A DNA stretch of 64,000 nt from Bacteroidota bacterium (lineage in GTDB: Bacteria; Bacteroidota; Bacteroidia; Bacteroidales; F082): the NCBI GenBank assembly GCA_016715945.1, contig JADJXJ010000001.1:2540526-2604525 (forward strand), read 5' to 3'. Shown in pieces: positions 45,887-55,474 of this stretch. Within the stretch, counting starts at the first letter, position 1. Every line of letters starts with the position of its first letter. Below the pieces are notes generated by a model, which was given only the letters and a program-made list of their open reading frames with translations, did no database searches and was not told the origin of the DNA. A program made the position numbers and the translations under genes.

Positions 45887-48475
45887 ATGAAAAAGCCAGT
45901 TGTCGCACTCATAATCGTTTTGCTTGCCAGCGTCTCGATGTTTTTCCTGCTTCGCGATAAAGCCGGTACAACACTTCAGGGCCCGCTGTTTCCTGAAAAG
46001 CTCGAAGCCAAAGAACCAAAAAAAGAACCCAACGACTGGCTCGGAAAGCAAAAGGTTTTCCCGCACGGACGCTTCAGCCAGGAGTATTACCTCGAAGGCT
46101 TGCGTCAGGCGCAGGCTCTGCACCAAAGCTCGCCTTTGCGTCAGGTGGCATGGGAGCCTGCCGGCCCTTACAACATCGGCGGCCGAATCACCGACATAGA
46201 AATCCATGCCTCACAACCCGAAACCATATACGTTGGCGCAGCTTCGGGCGGTATCTTCAAAAGCACCGACAACGGCCAGAGCTGGCAACACCTTTTTCAG
46301 CAGCAACCGGTCATCTCCATTGGCGATCTGGCCATCGACCCGGCTAATCCTCAAATCGTCTGGGCCGGCACGGGCGAAGCCAATTCGTCGAGCTTCAGCT
46401 TTGTGGGCAATGGCATCTATAAATCCATCGACGGCGGCGAAACCTGGCAGCACAAAGGCCTTGAGCAATCGGCCTATATCGGCCGCATCGTCGTTGACCA
46501 CAGCAACAGCCAGCGCATTTTCGTGGCAGCTTTAGGCAACCTTTTCAGCCCCAATCAGATGCGTGGCATCTACCGTAGCATTGATGGAGGCGACAACTGG
46601 CAGCGCGTGCTCTTTGTAAGCGACTCCACCTCGGGCGTGGACATCGTGCAACACCCCACCAACCCCGACATCCTCTACGCCTCCATGTGGGAACGCATGC
46701 GCGGACTCACCTACCGGCGGTCCCATGGTCCCACCTCAGGTATCTATAAGAGCACCGACGGTGGCCAAAACTGGGTGAGACTGACCAACGGCCTGCCCAC
46801 AGGCGACACCCCCGGACGCATCGGCCTGGCCATCGGACGCAACAACCCCGAAATCGTCTATGCCTTTATCGATCAGCTTATTAACGGTCAGTATGTGGCA
46901 AGCGTTTACCGCAGCATCAACGGCGGAGAAAGCTGGTCGCGCACCAACGACGCAGTTGTAGCCGGAATGAACAGCAACTTTGGCTGGTATTTCGGGCAAA
47001 TACGCACCGACCCGCGCAACGACAACCGGTTCTGGATACTCGGCGTCGACCTCTACCGTAGCGACAACGGCGGCCAAACCTTCACCCAACTGGCCGGATA
47101 TTACAACATCAACGACATTTACGTTGACCATCACGCACTGTGGATTCATCCCGTTTCAGGACTGATGTGGCATGGCAACGACGGTGGCCTCTACCGCTCA
47201 GCCGATCTCGGGGCGTCGTGGACTAAAATAAACAAGCTGCCACTCACCCAGTTCTATACCATCGAGGTGGATTACCTCAACCCCCAACGCCTTTACGGCG
47301 GCACTCAGGACAACAATACCGTGCGCACCTGGACCGGCGCCAACGACAACTGGGACCGCATCCTTGGCGGCGACGGCTTTTACACGCTTGTGGACTACAC
47401 CAATTCCAACACCATTTACGCCGAATCGCAATGGGGTAACCTTTACCGCAGCGACAACGGCGGCCTGAGCTTCAGCTGGATAGGCTCCAACTGGTCGGGC
47501 GAACGCACCAACTGGTCATCGCCCCTTATCATGCATCCCACTGATCCTCAAACACTTTATTTCGGCACACACCGCGTCTGGAAAACAACCAACAAAGGCC
47601 AGTCGTGGCAGGCCGTGAGCGCCGACCTCACCCGTCAACTGGCCTCCAGTGGCTTCAGTACCATCAGCACCTTAGCCATCTCGCGCCTTAACCCCAACCT
47701 GGTGCTGGCCGGCACCGACGACGGCCGCGTGCACCTGAGCACCAGCGGCGGACTGTTCTGGACCGAAATCACGGCCGGCCTGCCCCTGCGCTGGATCACC
47801 CGCCTGGCTTTCGACCCCTTCGAAGTGAACACCATCTACGCCACCGTCTCAGGCTTCCGATGGGATGAGCCTCATCCTTACGTATTTAAGTCAACAAACC
47901 TAGGCCAGACCTGGACGCCCATTCAGGGCAACCTGCCCCTGTTGCCCGTCAACGTCATCGTCCCCGATCCGCAACGCGAAGGCTGGCTGTATGTGGGCAC
48001 TGATGCAGGCATCTTCTACACCGAAAACGTCGGCCAGCAATGGCAAAGCCTCATGGAAGGCATGCCCATGGTGCCTGTAACCGACCTCAAAATTCATATG
48101 CCCACCTATACCCTGGTGGCCGGCACCTACGGCAACTCGGCTTACAGGCTTAACCTCAGCCAGATTACCTCGCTTAATGATATTGCTCATAAAGCCTCAA
48201 ACCAATTCGATATCAAGCTCTTCCCAAATCCTGCCAGCAGGAACACCACACCCAGCCTGAGCCTCGAAGTGCAAGCAGCACATCCGGTGCATCTGCATCT
48301 CATCAACAATCAGGGACAACTTGTTTACCAGACCCGGATAATCCCCACGGCCACCGGCAGCCAGGTTTTCAGGCTCGAAGATCTGACCACCGCCAATCTC
48401 CCAGCCGGCACTTACCTTCTTCAGACAAGGCAAGCCAGCCATACCGCCACCACCAGGCTCATCCTCACCCCCTGA
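45887..48475 (+). CDS. Secreted VPS10/BNR-type beta-propeller with T9SS domain
   Basis: An 862-residue exported protein starting MKKPVVALIIVLLASVSMFF (signal peptide or anchor). At least eight BNR/Asp-box blades follow, each with a variant of S-x-D-x-G-x-x-W (KSTDNGQSWQ, KSIDGGETWQ, RSIDGGDNWQ), as in sortilin-like/WD40-YVTN propellers. The C-terminal 75 residues form a T9SS type A sorting domain (KLFPNPASRN to TRLILTP). No catalytic site for sialidase is evident, so a binding or structural role is as likely. Its last ~140 bases are duplicated downstream. Confidence 0.87.
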   Translation: MKKPVVALIIVLLASVSMFFLLRDKAGTTLQGPLFPEKLEAKEPKKEPNDWLGKQKVFPHGRFSQEYYLEGLRQAQALHQSSPLRQVAWEPAGPYNIGGRITDIEIHASQPETIYVGAASGGIFKSTDNGQSWQHLFQQQPVISIGDLAIDPANPQIVWAGTGEANSSSFSFVGNGIYKSIDGGETWQHKGLEQSAYIGRIVVDHSNSQRIFVAALGNLFSPNQMRGIYRSIDGGDNWQRVLFVSDSTSGVDIVQHPTNPDILYASMWERMRGLTYRRSHGPTSGIYKSTDGGQNWVRLTNGLPTGDTPGRIGLAIGRNNPEIVYAFIDQLINGQYVASVYRSINGGESWSRTNDAVVAGMNSNFGWYFGQIRTDPRNDNRFWILGVDLYRSDNGGQTFTQLAGYYNINDIYVDHHALWIHPVSGLMWHGNDGGLYRSADLGASWTKINKLPLTQFYTIEVDYLNPQRLYGGTQDNNTVRTWTGANDNWDRILGGDGFYTLVDYTNSNTIYAESQWGNLYRSDNGGLSFSWIGSNWSGERTNWSSPLIMHPTDPQTLYFGTHRVWKTTNKGQSWQAVSADLTRQLASSGFSTISTLAISRLNPNLVLAGTDDGRVHLSTSGGLFWTEITAGLPLRWITRLAFDPFEVNTIYATVSGFRWDEPHPYVFKSTNLGQTWTPIQGNLPLLPVNVIVPDPQREGWLYVGTDAGIFYTENVGQQWQSLMEGMPMVPVTDLKIHMPTYTLVAGTYGNSAYRLNLSQITSLNDIAHKASNQFDIKLFPNPASRNTTPSLSLEVQAAHPVHLHLINNQGQLVYQTRIIPTATGSQVFRLEDLTTANLPAGTYLLQTRQASHTATTRLILTP

Positions 48476-48517
48476 CAAGCCCTTGCAACCTTATGCAATT
48501 AAAACATACTTGCCAGT

Positions 48518-48704
48518 CCCGGATAATCCCCACGGCCACCGGCAGCCAGGTTTTCAGGCTCGAAGATCTGACCACCGCCAATCTCCCATCCGGCACTTAC
48601 CTTCTTCAGGCAAGGCAAGCCAGCCATACCGCCACCACCAGGCTCATCCTCACCCCCTGACAAGCCCTTGCATCCCGGTGCAGTTAACAAACACTTGCCA
48701 GTCC
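48518..48704 (+). pseudogene. Tandem duplicate of the 3' end of the propeller gene
   Basis: Bases 48333-48517 (last ~48 codons, stop and downstream 42 bases) are repeated at 48518-48702 with a period of 185. Coding-part differences are few (for example CCCAGCC to CCCATCC). The copy has no start, and the original stop precedes it out of phase, so it is an untranslated fragment of a T9SS sorting domain. Confidence 0.9.
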
Positions 48705-49080
48705 ATCCAATCCCTCGCCTCATCGCCCATTCTCCCCGTCACCCGTCACCCCTTCACCCGTCGCCCCGTCACCCCGTCACCCCCTCTCCAAGTCGCCCCC
48801 CTCTCCCCGTCGCCCCCTCTCCCCCTCGCCAAGTCTCCCCCTCTCCCCGTCGCCCTTTCGCCCCCTCGCCAAGTCGCCCCCTCTCCCCCTCGCCAAGTCT
48901 CCCCCTCGCCAAGTCGCCCCCTCGCCCCCTCGCCAAGTCTCCCCCGCCAAGTCCCCCCCTCTCCCCGTCGCCCCCTCTCCCCCTCGCCAAGTCTCCCCCT
49001 CTCCCCGTCGCCCTTTCGCCCCTTCGCCAAGTCTCCCCCTCTCCCCCTCTCCAAGTCTCCCCCTCACCCTTCGAATCCTT
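48705..49080 (+). repeat. C-rich short-repeat array
   Basis: About 375 bases: CCCCGTCACCCGTCACCCC units, then long runs of CCCCCTCGCCAAGTCT, CCCCCTCTCCCCGTCGCC and CCCTTTCGCC variants. A block beginning CCCCCTCTCCCCGTCGCC recurs about 180 bases apart, suggesting internal duplication. Long Ser-Pro and Gly-Arg frames across it are not genes. Confidence 0.92.
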
Positions 49081-49089
49081 CCATCCACA

Positions 49090-49280
49090 ACAATAGAACG
49101 CTGATCCCGTCTAAGGCCGGGACACGGTGACACTGATCAGACTGATTCACGCTGTTTCTTATCCGTGACCATCAGTTCAATCTGCGTCATCAGTGTTCCA
49201 TCCTCAAAAACAGAATACACTTTACACTGATCAAGCTGATTTTAGCGGATACAACCATGACAACCACCAAAAACAATGAC
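49090..49280 (+). repeat. Palindromic 94 bp-type element, diverged
   Basis: One unit of the GAACGCTGAT...CAGTGTTCC element, interrupted near its left end by about 19 extra bases (around CCCGTCTAAGGCCGGGACAC), then a second truncated unit running into GACAACCACC-type repeats. Confidence 0.75.
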
Positions 49281-49579
49281 AACCCTCTCCTGACTTATTT
49301 GTATCCCAAAACCAGCGCCTTTTTTTCATGTTCTTTTGCTGGCCCAAAAGAACCAAAAGGCCTTGGGCGAACGAAGCTAGCTCCCCGCTCTGCATCAAGG
49401 GCGCAAATCTAAGTGAGGAGTGCATTACAGCATGCCATTGTTCATCCTTCAACTTTCATTGAGCAGGAGCATAATGCTTTACTAAAACTTTTTCCTCGCA
49501 TGCTGTAACGCAAACAGCCCGCGCTGGGGCGCGTGCTGCCTCACAAGATTTGCTGCCCTTGCTGCATTCACTCCGGGCG
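49281..49579. other. Intergenic sequence without a gene
   Basis: No supported gene. Frames on either strand lack recognisable domains. The segment around 49340-49420 (GGCCCAAAAGAACCAAAAGG) looks like a dispersed non-coding element, but only one copy is in this window. Confidence 0.35.
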
Positions 49580-49770
49580 CTTCCCGCCGTTCGCCCTTCC
49601 TCCCCGCCCAACCCGGATAAAGTGTCAAGTGTTTCTTTTTGAGTGCTTTAAATACATCCCATCTTCGACAAAAAATTATATTACACAAATTCGGAAACCA
49701 TCAAGCAAATCCGAACTAAGATAACTACAACAACTAATACCACCTCCCATAACTCGTAACTCGTAACCCG
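49580..49770 (+). repeat. Dispersed 191 bp duplication, copy A
   Basis: Identical to 55026-55216 except for four substitutions by my reading, with no indel. It starts TTCCCGCCGTTCGCCCTTCC and ends CTCGTAACTCGTAACCCG. No gene inside; short frames differ between copies only by chance. Confidence 0.9.
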
Positions 49771-49885
49771 ATACCCGTCACCCCGTCTCCCCCTCACCCG
49801 TCACCCAGTCTCCAAGTCTCCCCCTCGCCCCCTCGCCAAGTCACCCCGTCTCCCCGTCGCCAAGTCACCCCCTCGCCAAGTCGCC
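49745..49885 (+). repeat. Short-repeat array overlapping the dxs 3' end
   Basis: CCCATAACTCGTAACTCG units, then CCCCGTCTCCCCCTCACC and CCTCGCCAAGTCACC units. The last 21 bases encode the final six residues and stop of dxs on the minus strand. Confidence 0.85.
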
Positions 49886-51658
49886 CATTCCCCATACAGC
49901 CTCCGCAATTCCCGCTGCATCCAGCCCGCAATGCCTCAGCTGCTGTTCCACTTTTCCATGATGCACAAAGCTGTCCGGCATACCCAACCGTACCACCTTG
50001 TTGTTGCATCCATTGGCCGAGGCCCATTCCAGCACGGCGCTGCCCAGCCCGCCAGCCAGTACCCCGTCTTCAACCGTCAGGATGGACGCGTGATTAGCAA
50101 AAGCCTCCTTCAGCAGCGCTTCATCCAGAGGCTTGGCAAAGATGAGGTCGTAATGCGAAGGATATAGGCCTTTTTCGCCGAGCAGCTCCAGCGCCTGTTG
50201 CACCCTTTGTCCGGCAGCGCCCAGGCTCAGGATGGCTATCCTGTCCCCCTGGGTCAGCCTCCGGCCTTTGCCAATTTCGAGGCCTGTAGGCGGACTGTCC
50301 CATTCAGGACGTTCCACCGGACCGCGGGGATAACGTATGGTTATGGGACCGTCGCTATGGTGTTGCGCGCTGAACAGCAGGTTGCGCAGGCTTCCGGCAT
50401 CCATGGGTGCAGCCAGGGTGAGGTTGGGGATGCTGCGCAAAAAGGCAAGGTCGAAAGCCCCCTGATGTGTTGCCCCATCTTCGCCCACCAGGCCTGCCCG
50501 GTCGATGCACAGCACCACAGGCAGTTTTTGCAGCGCAATGTCGTGAATCAGCTGATCCATAGCCCGTTGCAGAAAGGTGGAATACACCACACAATAGGGC
50601 AGCATGCCCCCTGCTGCCAGTCCGGCCGAAAAAGTCAGCGCATGTTGCTCGGCGATATCTACGTCGAACACCCTGTCGGGAAATTTTTCGGCGACCATGT
50701 TCACCGAGCTTCCGGTGGGCATGGCCGGGGTGATCACTGCGATGCGGGGGTTCATTGCGGCCAGCTCGGCCATGGTTTGCCCGAACACATGTTGCCAGAG
50801 CATGCGGTTGCCCATATGGGCCTGGTAGAGCTTGCCTGTGAGCCTGTCGAAGCGGCCCGGCGAATGAAACAACACCTGTTCCAGCTCAGCCTGCCCGAAG
50901 CCTTTGCCTTTGGTGGTTACCACATGCAGCAATTTTACTCCGGCCATCGCTTTGGCTTCCTGAAGTTTGCTGACCAACATTCCGGCATCATGTCCGTCGG
51001 CCAGCCCCAGGTGCGGTATCCCGAAGGCTTCGAACAGAGGGTGCTGTTCTCCGTAATCGCCCCGGCGCACCCTGCTCAGGTATTCGCGCAAAGCGCCTGA
51101 AGTTTTGTCGATGGAGATGTCGTTGTCGTTGAGCACGATGAGCAGGTTCACATCCTGCTTGCCTGCCTGGTTGAGCGCCTCGAAAAACATCCCTCCCGTC
51201 ATGGCGCCATCGCCCACCACGGCAATGTGATGCCGCTGCATCTGACCCTGCATCCTTGCCGCATGGGCCAGACCCAGCGCAGCCGAAAGGGCAGTGGAGG
51301 CATGACCAGTGCCAAAGCAGTCATAGATACTCTCATCGCGCGAGGGGAAACCACTCAGACCTTCCCAGCGTCGCAGGCTGGCAAAGGCTTCCCTGCGCCC
51401 AGTGAGGATCTTGTGGGCATAAGCCTGATGGCCCACATCCCATACGATCTTGTCTTCCGGGGTGTCGAACACGTAGTGAAGCGCCACAGCAAGCTCCACT
51501 GCACCCAGCGAAGCCCCCAGATGACCGGCATTCACTGCCACCACATCCAGGATCAGGCTGCGTATCTCCTCCGCCAGCTTTGCCAGCTGCCCCACCTGCA
51601 ATCCCTTCAGATCCGCCGGGGAATCTATCTTGTCCAGTAAACCATGCTTGCCGCTCAT
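49865..51658 (-). CDS. dxs: 1-deoxy-D-xylulose-5-phosphate synthase
   Basis: A 597-residue TPP enzyme, first step of the MEP isoprenoid pathway (pyruvate plus glyceraldehyde 3-phosphate to DXP). The TPP motif GDGAMTGGMFFEALNQAG, the N-terminal LGAVELAVALHYVF and the central IDRAGLVGEDGATHQGAFD are all family hallmarks. Length is slightly below the usual 620-640. The C-terminus is odd: after EAVWG the last residues GDLARG and the TGA come from the C-rich repeat array, so the native end has been replaced. The ATG at 51658 has a perfect -7 box 15 bases upstream. Confidence 0.95.
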   Translation of the reverse strand: MSGKHGLLDKIDSPADLKGLQVGQLAKLAEEIRSLILDVVAVNAGHLGASLGAVELAVALHYVFDTPEDKIVWDVGHQAYAHKILTGRREAFASLRRWEGLSGFPSRDESIYDCFGTGHASTALSAALGLAHAARMQGQMQRHHIAVVGDGAMTGGMFFEALNQAGKQDVNLLIVLNDNDISIDKTSGALREYLSRVRRGDYGEQHPLFEAFGIPHLGLADGHDAGMLVSKLQEAKAMAGVKLLHVVTTKGKGFGQAELEQVLFHSPGRFDRLTGKLYQAHMGNRMLWQHVFGQTMAELAAMNPRIAVITPAMPTGSSVNMVAEKFPDRVFDVDIAEQHALTFSAGLAAGGMLPYCVVYSTFLQRAMDQLIHDIALQKLPVVLCIDRAGLVGEDGATHQGAFDLAFLRSIPNLTLAAPMDAGSLRNLLFSAQHHSDGPITIRYPRGPVERPEWDSPPTGLEIGKGRRLTQGDRIAILSLGAAGQRVQQALELLGEKGLYPSHYDLIFAKPLDEALLKEAFANHASILTVEDGVLAGGLGSAVLEWASANGCNNKVVRLGMPDSFVHHGKVEQQLRHCGLDAAGIAEAVWGMGDLARG

Positions 51659-51672
51659 CTGAAAAATTTCGG

Positions 51673-51680
51673 CAAAATTA
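51673..51680 (-). promoter_or_regulatory. Putative -7 box TAATTTTG (minus strand)
   Basis: Exact TAnnTTTG match on the minus strand, 15 bases upstream of the dxs ATG. Confidence 0.5.
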
Positions 51681-51911
51681 TCTATTTAGCCGCGATAACC
51701 CCCGGCCTGTAAGTGGAATACGGATGTGTTACAGGTTATGTGTAACGGGTTATTCGGAAAACCGTAACCTCATCAGCGGCATCATCATTCCCGATCAACG
51801 ACCCAAATCAACCGGTTCCTCTCTTCACACCAACAAAAACAATGACAAGCACGACACGCGCTGCAATCATAAACCGGCACTTTTGTGCCTGGCGAATTGC
51901 CCTCAGCCCTT

Positions 51912-53474
51912 TTAATCAACTTCCACCAGACTTCTCGCCTCAAAAACACGTCCGTGTTGATAAGCTCTTACATATAAGGTATGCACACCTTTGCCGGGAA
52001 GCTTTCCGGGCCGGGCCTTCCATAAATGACGGCACTCCAGGGGCTGCGAAGGCCGGCTTCCCTCGGGCAGCGGATTGCTGTTATCCCAGTGTGTAACCAC
52101 CGCATAGCTGAATGGGTCAGGTTCAACCACATACCTCATCTTATTCCAGCTGGCGCCATCGAAACTGAAGAACACGCTGTCGGTAATACTGCCCTGATAA
52201 AAATTCACATAGATATCTGCGCGTTGGTTTTTTCCTGCCGCATACACCTTTGGATGATACACCCGCATACGCTCATCTTCAGAAGCCCCAACCACTTTAT
52301 AATCCCACTGGTAGTTTACCCCCTCAAACCTGATGAGGTTGTATCCTTTGGGCGTACCGTCGTACATTGTGGCCTCCGGAACTCCCATGGCATCCGGACT
52401 TCCCGACCACCAGTCCCCCCCGATGGTACCAACCGTATAATGGTGGTGAAGGGTTGTGCCAAACCAGTCATCTTCAGCACCAAAGTAATCATGGCGTTGC
52501 AGATGCATGTGACCAGCCATGGAAAAAGTGTGCGGAAAATCTTTCAGCAAATCGAATAAGCGCCTTCTTGATTCAGGTAAAAACGACACCCCCCATCCGG
52601 GTGGATTGTAAAGAGGAATATGCATCATCAATACGACCAGTCTGTCAGAAGGCACATGTTGAAGATCGTTGTAAAGGAACTGTAGCTGATCATCGGTCAG
52701 GCCGCCAACATACCTGCCTGAACTGTGTGTGTTGGGAAAGATCACATTGTTGAGCACCACAAAATGTACTTTGCCGTGGTTGAACGCATAGGTCGAAGGG
52801 CCGTATATCTTTTCGAAGCTTTCGTCAGAGTGCGCAATATCTTCAGCATCATAGTTAAGGTCGTGATTGCCAATCGCATGAAACCACGGGATGCCTGCCC
52901 TGGCGGTGTGCTCGTTGAGCGACTGGAAAAAATCCGGCCTGTCGCCGGTCAGGTCGCCCAAAGTGACACCAAAGCTGTGACCTCTCAAATGGCTTAATTC
53001 CTGTTCAACCACCTTGCCGTACCACTCAAGCTGTTGTTCGTTGTAGGGCTGGGGATCCGAAAAAACAACAATGCTGAAAGTATCTGTTTCGTTCGTTCTT
53101 TTCAAGGGAAAATCTATGAAGGGCGGAAGCTTCCCGCTGGGTTCAGATCCGGGAAATTTTAATGCCGGCGAACCCTTTGGTTTGTGGATATAATAAAACT
53201 GGGGCAGTTGGTAATTATCCACTGGATATTGATATCCTGATGGTTTGATGACAAAAAGGATATCGCCCTCCCTGATCGGAATCTGATAAGAACCATCAGA
53301 AGCTGTAACCACCACATCGCGGCCATTGGACACAGCGGTTCCTGAGATGCCCTTCTCATTCCTATCGCGCCGGCCATTTCCGTTGGCATCATCAAAAACC
53401 CTTCCTTTGGCAGTTTCCTGCCCGTAATGCCCTATCGCCAGGAGCAGAAAAAACACTAAAAGTTGAACTCTCAT
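51912..53474 (-). CDS. Secreted calcineurin-like metallophosphoesterase
   Basis: A 520-residue protein: signal peptide 1-19 (AIGHYGQ), an SdrD/carboxypeptidase-regulatory-like beta domain (about 24-115) with VFDDANGNGRRDRNEKG, the metallophosphoesterase core (about 125-340) with motifs FSDPQPY, TLGDLTGD, GNHDLNYD, MMHIPLY and GHMHLQ, and a C-terminal calcineurin-like-associated beta domain. All dinuclear-metal motifs are present. The substrate is unknown; relatives are periplasmic or surface phosphodiesterases. No T9SS domain seen. Monocistronic beside a 2 kb repeat block. Confidence 0.9.
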   Translation of the reverse strand: MRVQLLVFFLLLAIGHYGQETAKGRVFDDANGNGRRDRNEKGISGTAVSNGRDVVVTASDGSYQIPIREGDILFVIKPSGYQYPVDNYQLPQFYYIHKPKGSPALKFPGSEPSGKLPPFIDFPLKRTNETDTFSIVVFSDPQPYNEQQLEWYGKVVEQELSHLRGHSFGVTLGDLTGDRPDFFQSLNEHTARAGIPWFHAIGNHDLNYDAEDIAHSDESFEKIYGPSTYAFNHGKVHFVVLNNVIFPNTHSSGRYVGGLTDDQLQFLYNDLQHVPSDRLVVLMMHIPLYNPPGWGVSFLPESRRRLFDLLKDFPHTFSMAGHMHLQRHDYFGAEDDWFGTTLHHHYTVGTIGGDWWSGSPDAMGVPEATMYDGTPKGYNLIRFEGVNYQWDYKVVGASEDERMRVYHPKVYAAGKNQRADIYVNFYQGSITDSVFFSFDGASWNKMRYVVEPDPFSYAVVTHWDNSNPLPEGSRPSQPLECRHLWKARPGKLPGKGVHTLYVRAYQHGRVFEARSLVEVD

Positions 53475-53694
53475 GGATTAGATGTTAAAATTTTGCTAAA
53501 ATGTAACTTTCAGACGATTCGCGATTTAATTCAGCATGATTTTTTTGTCAAACCTTAAGTATCAATGTAACATTGCTCCCGGTTTTCAGGCACGTACATA
53601 AATGTAAATATATGAATATCAGAATAATAAGCAGCGTGCCCACGCCTTAACGAAAATTTATGATCAAAAACCTACATCTTTTTTCCTGTTGAGT
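53475..53694. other. Spacer upstream of the metallophosphoesterase gene
   Basis: About 220 AT-rich bases with no gene. A near-match to the -7 box lies on the minus strand (TACATTTT). Nothing else is recognised. Confidence 0.3.
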
Positions 53695-54975
53695 AATTTC
53701 GCTACTCAAACCCAACCCGCCACCCGCAACCAATTAACCATGACTACCACCGACAACTACGACAACTCCCACAACTACGACAACCTCCCGTAACCCGCAA
53801 CGCTTGACCCGTAACAAACTACCCACCACCCCTCGAATCTTTCTATTCCCAACAATCGAACGCAGATAACACTGATCTGGCTGATTTCCACTGTTTTAAT
53901 TTGTGACCATCTGCTCAATCAGCGTCCTCAGTGTTCCATCCTCAAAACAGAACGCTGATCACACAGATCAGGCTGATTTTCCCGGATACAACCAATGACA
54001 ACCAACGACAACAACGACAACCTCCCGTAACCCGCAACTCCTAACCCGTAACAAACTCCCCGCAACCCGCCACCCGTCACCCGCACCCCGTCACCCGTCA
54101 CCCGTCACCCGTCACCAATTAACCATGACTACCACCGACAACTACGACAACTCCCACAACTACGACAACCTCCCGTAACCCGCAACTCTTGACCCGTAAC
54201 AAACTCCCCGCCACCCGTCACCCGCACCCCGTCACCCGTCACCCGTCACCAATTAACCATGACTACCAACGACAACAACGACAACCTCCCGTAACCCGCA
54301 ACTCCTAACCCGTAACAAACTCCCCGCCACCCCTCGAATCTTTCTATTCCCAACAATCGAACGCAGATAACACTGATCTGGCTGATTTCCACTGTTTTAA
54401 TCTGTGACCATCTGCTCAATCAGCGTCCTCAGTGTTCCATCCTCAAAACAGAACGCTGATCACACAGATCAGGCTGATTTTCCCGGATACAACCAATGAC
54501 AACCAACGACAACAACGACAACCTCCCGTAACCCGCAACTCCTAACCCGTAACAAACTCCCCGCCACCCCTCGAATCTTTCTATTCCCAACAATCGAACG
54601 CAGATAACACTGATCTGGCTGATTTCCACTGTTTTAATCTGTGACCATCTGCTCAATCAGCGTCCTCAGTGTTCCATCCTCAAAACAGAACGCTGATCAC
54701 ACAGATCAGGCTGATTTTCCCGGATACAACCAATGACAACCAACGACAACAACGACAACCTCCCGTAACCCGCAACGCTTGACCCGTAACAAACTACCCA
54801 CCACCCCTCGAATCTTTCTATTCCCAACAATCGAACGCAGATAACACTGATCTGGCTGATTTCCACTGTTTTAATCCGTGACCATCTGCTCAATCAGCGT
54901 CCTCAGTGTTCCATCCTCAAAACAGAACGCTGATCACACAGATCAGGCTGATTTTCCCGGATACAACCATGACAA
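53695..54975 (+). repeat. Macro-repeat block of composite elements
   Basis: Composite repeats with the order CGAATCTTTCTATTCCCAAC, palindromic element (full unit then truncated unit), GACAACCAACGACAAC, CCCGTAACCCGCAACTCC, and again. Perfect 237-base periodicity links the CAATCGAACGCAG landmarks at 54354, 54591 and 54828; an earlier diverged copy starts at 53853. Between them are CACCCGTCACC arrays and two copies of an AACCATGACTACCACCGACA segment (53737 and 54122). No gene is present. Confidence 0.92.
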
Positions 54976-55025
54976 CCACCAACAACCACCGACAACTACG
55001 ACAACAATGACAACCCTCCTCCGCC

Positions 55026-55216
55026 CTTCCCGCCGTTCGCCCTTCCTCCCCGCCCAACCCGGATAAAGTGTCAAGTGTTTCTTTTTGAGTGCTTTAAATA
55101 CATCCCGTCTTTGACAAAAAATTCTATTACACAAATTCGGAAACCATCAAGCAAATCCGAACTAAGATAACTACAACAACTAATACCACCTCCCGTAACT
55201 CGTAACTCGTAACCCG
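55026..55216 (+). repeat. Dispersed 191 bp duplication, copy B
   Basis: Second copy of 49580-49770, same orientation, 5.4 kb away, four substitutions. As in copy A, it is followed by CTCGTAACTCGTAACCCG units. Confidence 0.9.
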
Positions 55217-55329
55217 TAACCCGTCACCTTTAACAAAAATTTTTCACCAAAAAACTTGCATCATATCCCTCAATGAGTAATTTTGCTACTCAATATCGAC
55301 CAGCAACCGATGAAAACCTACCGTTTACT

Positions 55330-55470
55330 TTAACCCTTAACCCGCAACTCTTAACCCGCAACTCTTAACCCGCAACCCTAAACCCGTAACCCTAAACCCG
55401 TAACCCGCAACCCTAAACCCGTAACCCGCAACCCCTAACCCCCAAGCCCCAATCTTTGAATCTTTGAATC
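55330..55470 (+). repeat. CCCTAAACCCGTAA-type array upstream of the wHTH gene
   Basis: Tandem AACCCGCAACTCTT units, then CCCTAAACCCGTAA units, then CCCAATCTTTGAATCTTTG. It ends 5 bases before the ATG at 55475. Superficially telomere-like, but internal and degenerate. The open minus-strand frame here is a repeat translation. Confidence 0.88.
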
Positions 55471-55474
55471 CCCA

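Noticed and set aside
48483..49130. 215-codon Ser/Pro-rich open frame, plus similar frames at 36073-36405 and 33365-33565
   Set aside because: They are translations of C-rich repeat arrays; composition follows the repeat unit and no domain or start signal is present.
49482..49688. Small ORFs across the 191 bp duplicated segment (also 54943-55134)
   Set aside because: They arise from the duplicated non-coding element and adjoining arrays; no domain and no start signal.
55330..55470. Chromosome end or telomere
   Set aside because: Genes continue on both sides and the units are degenerate; it is one of many internal arrays.
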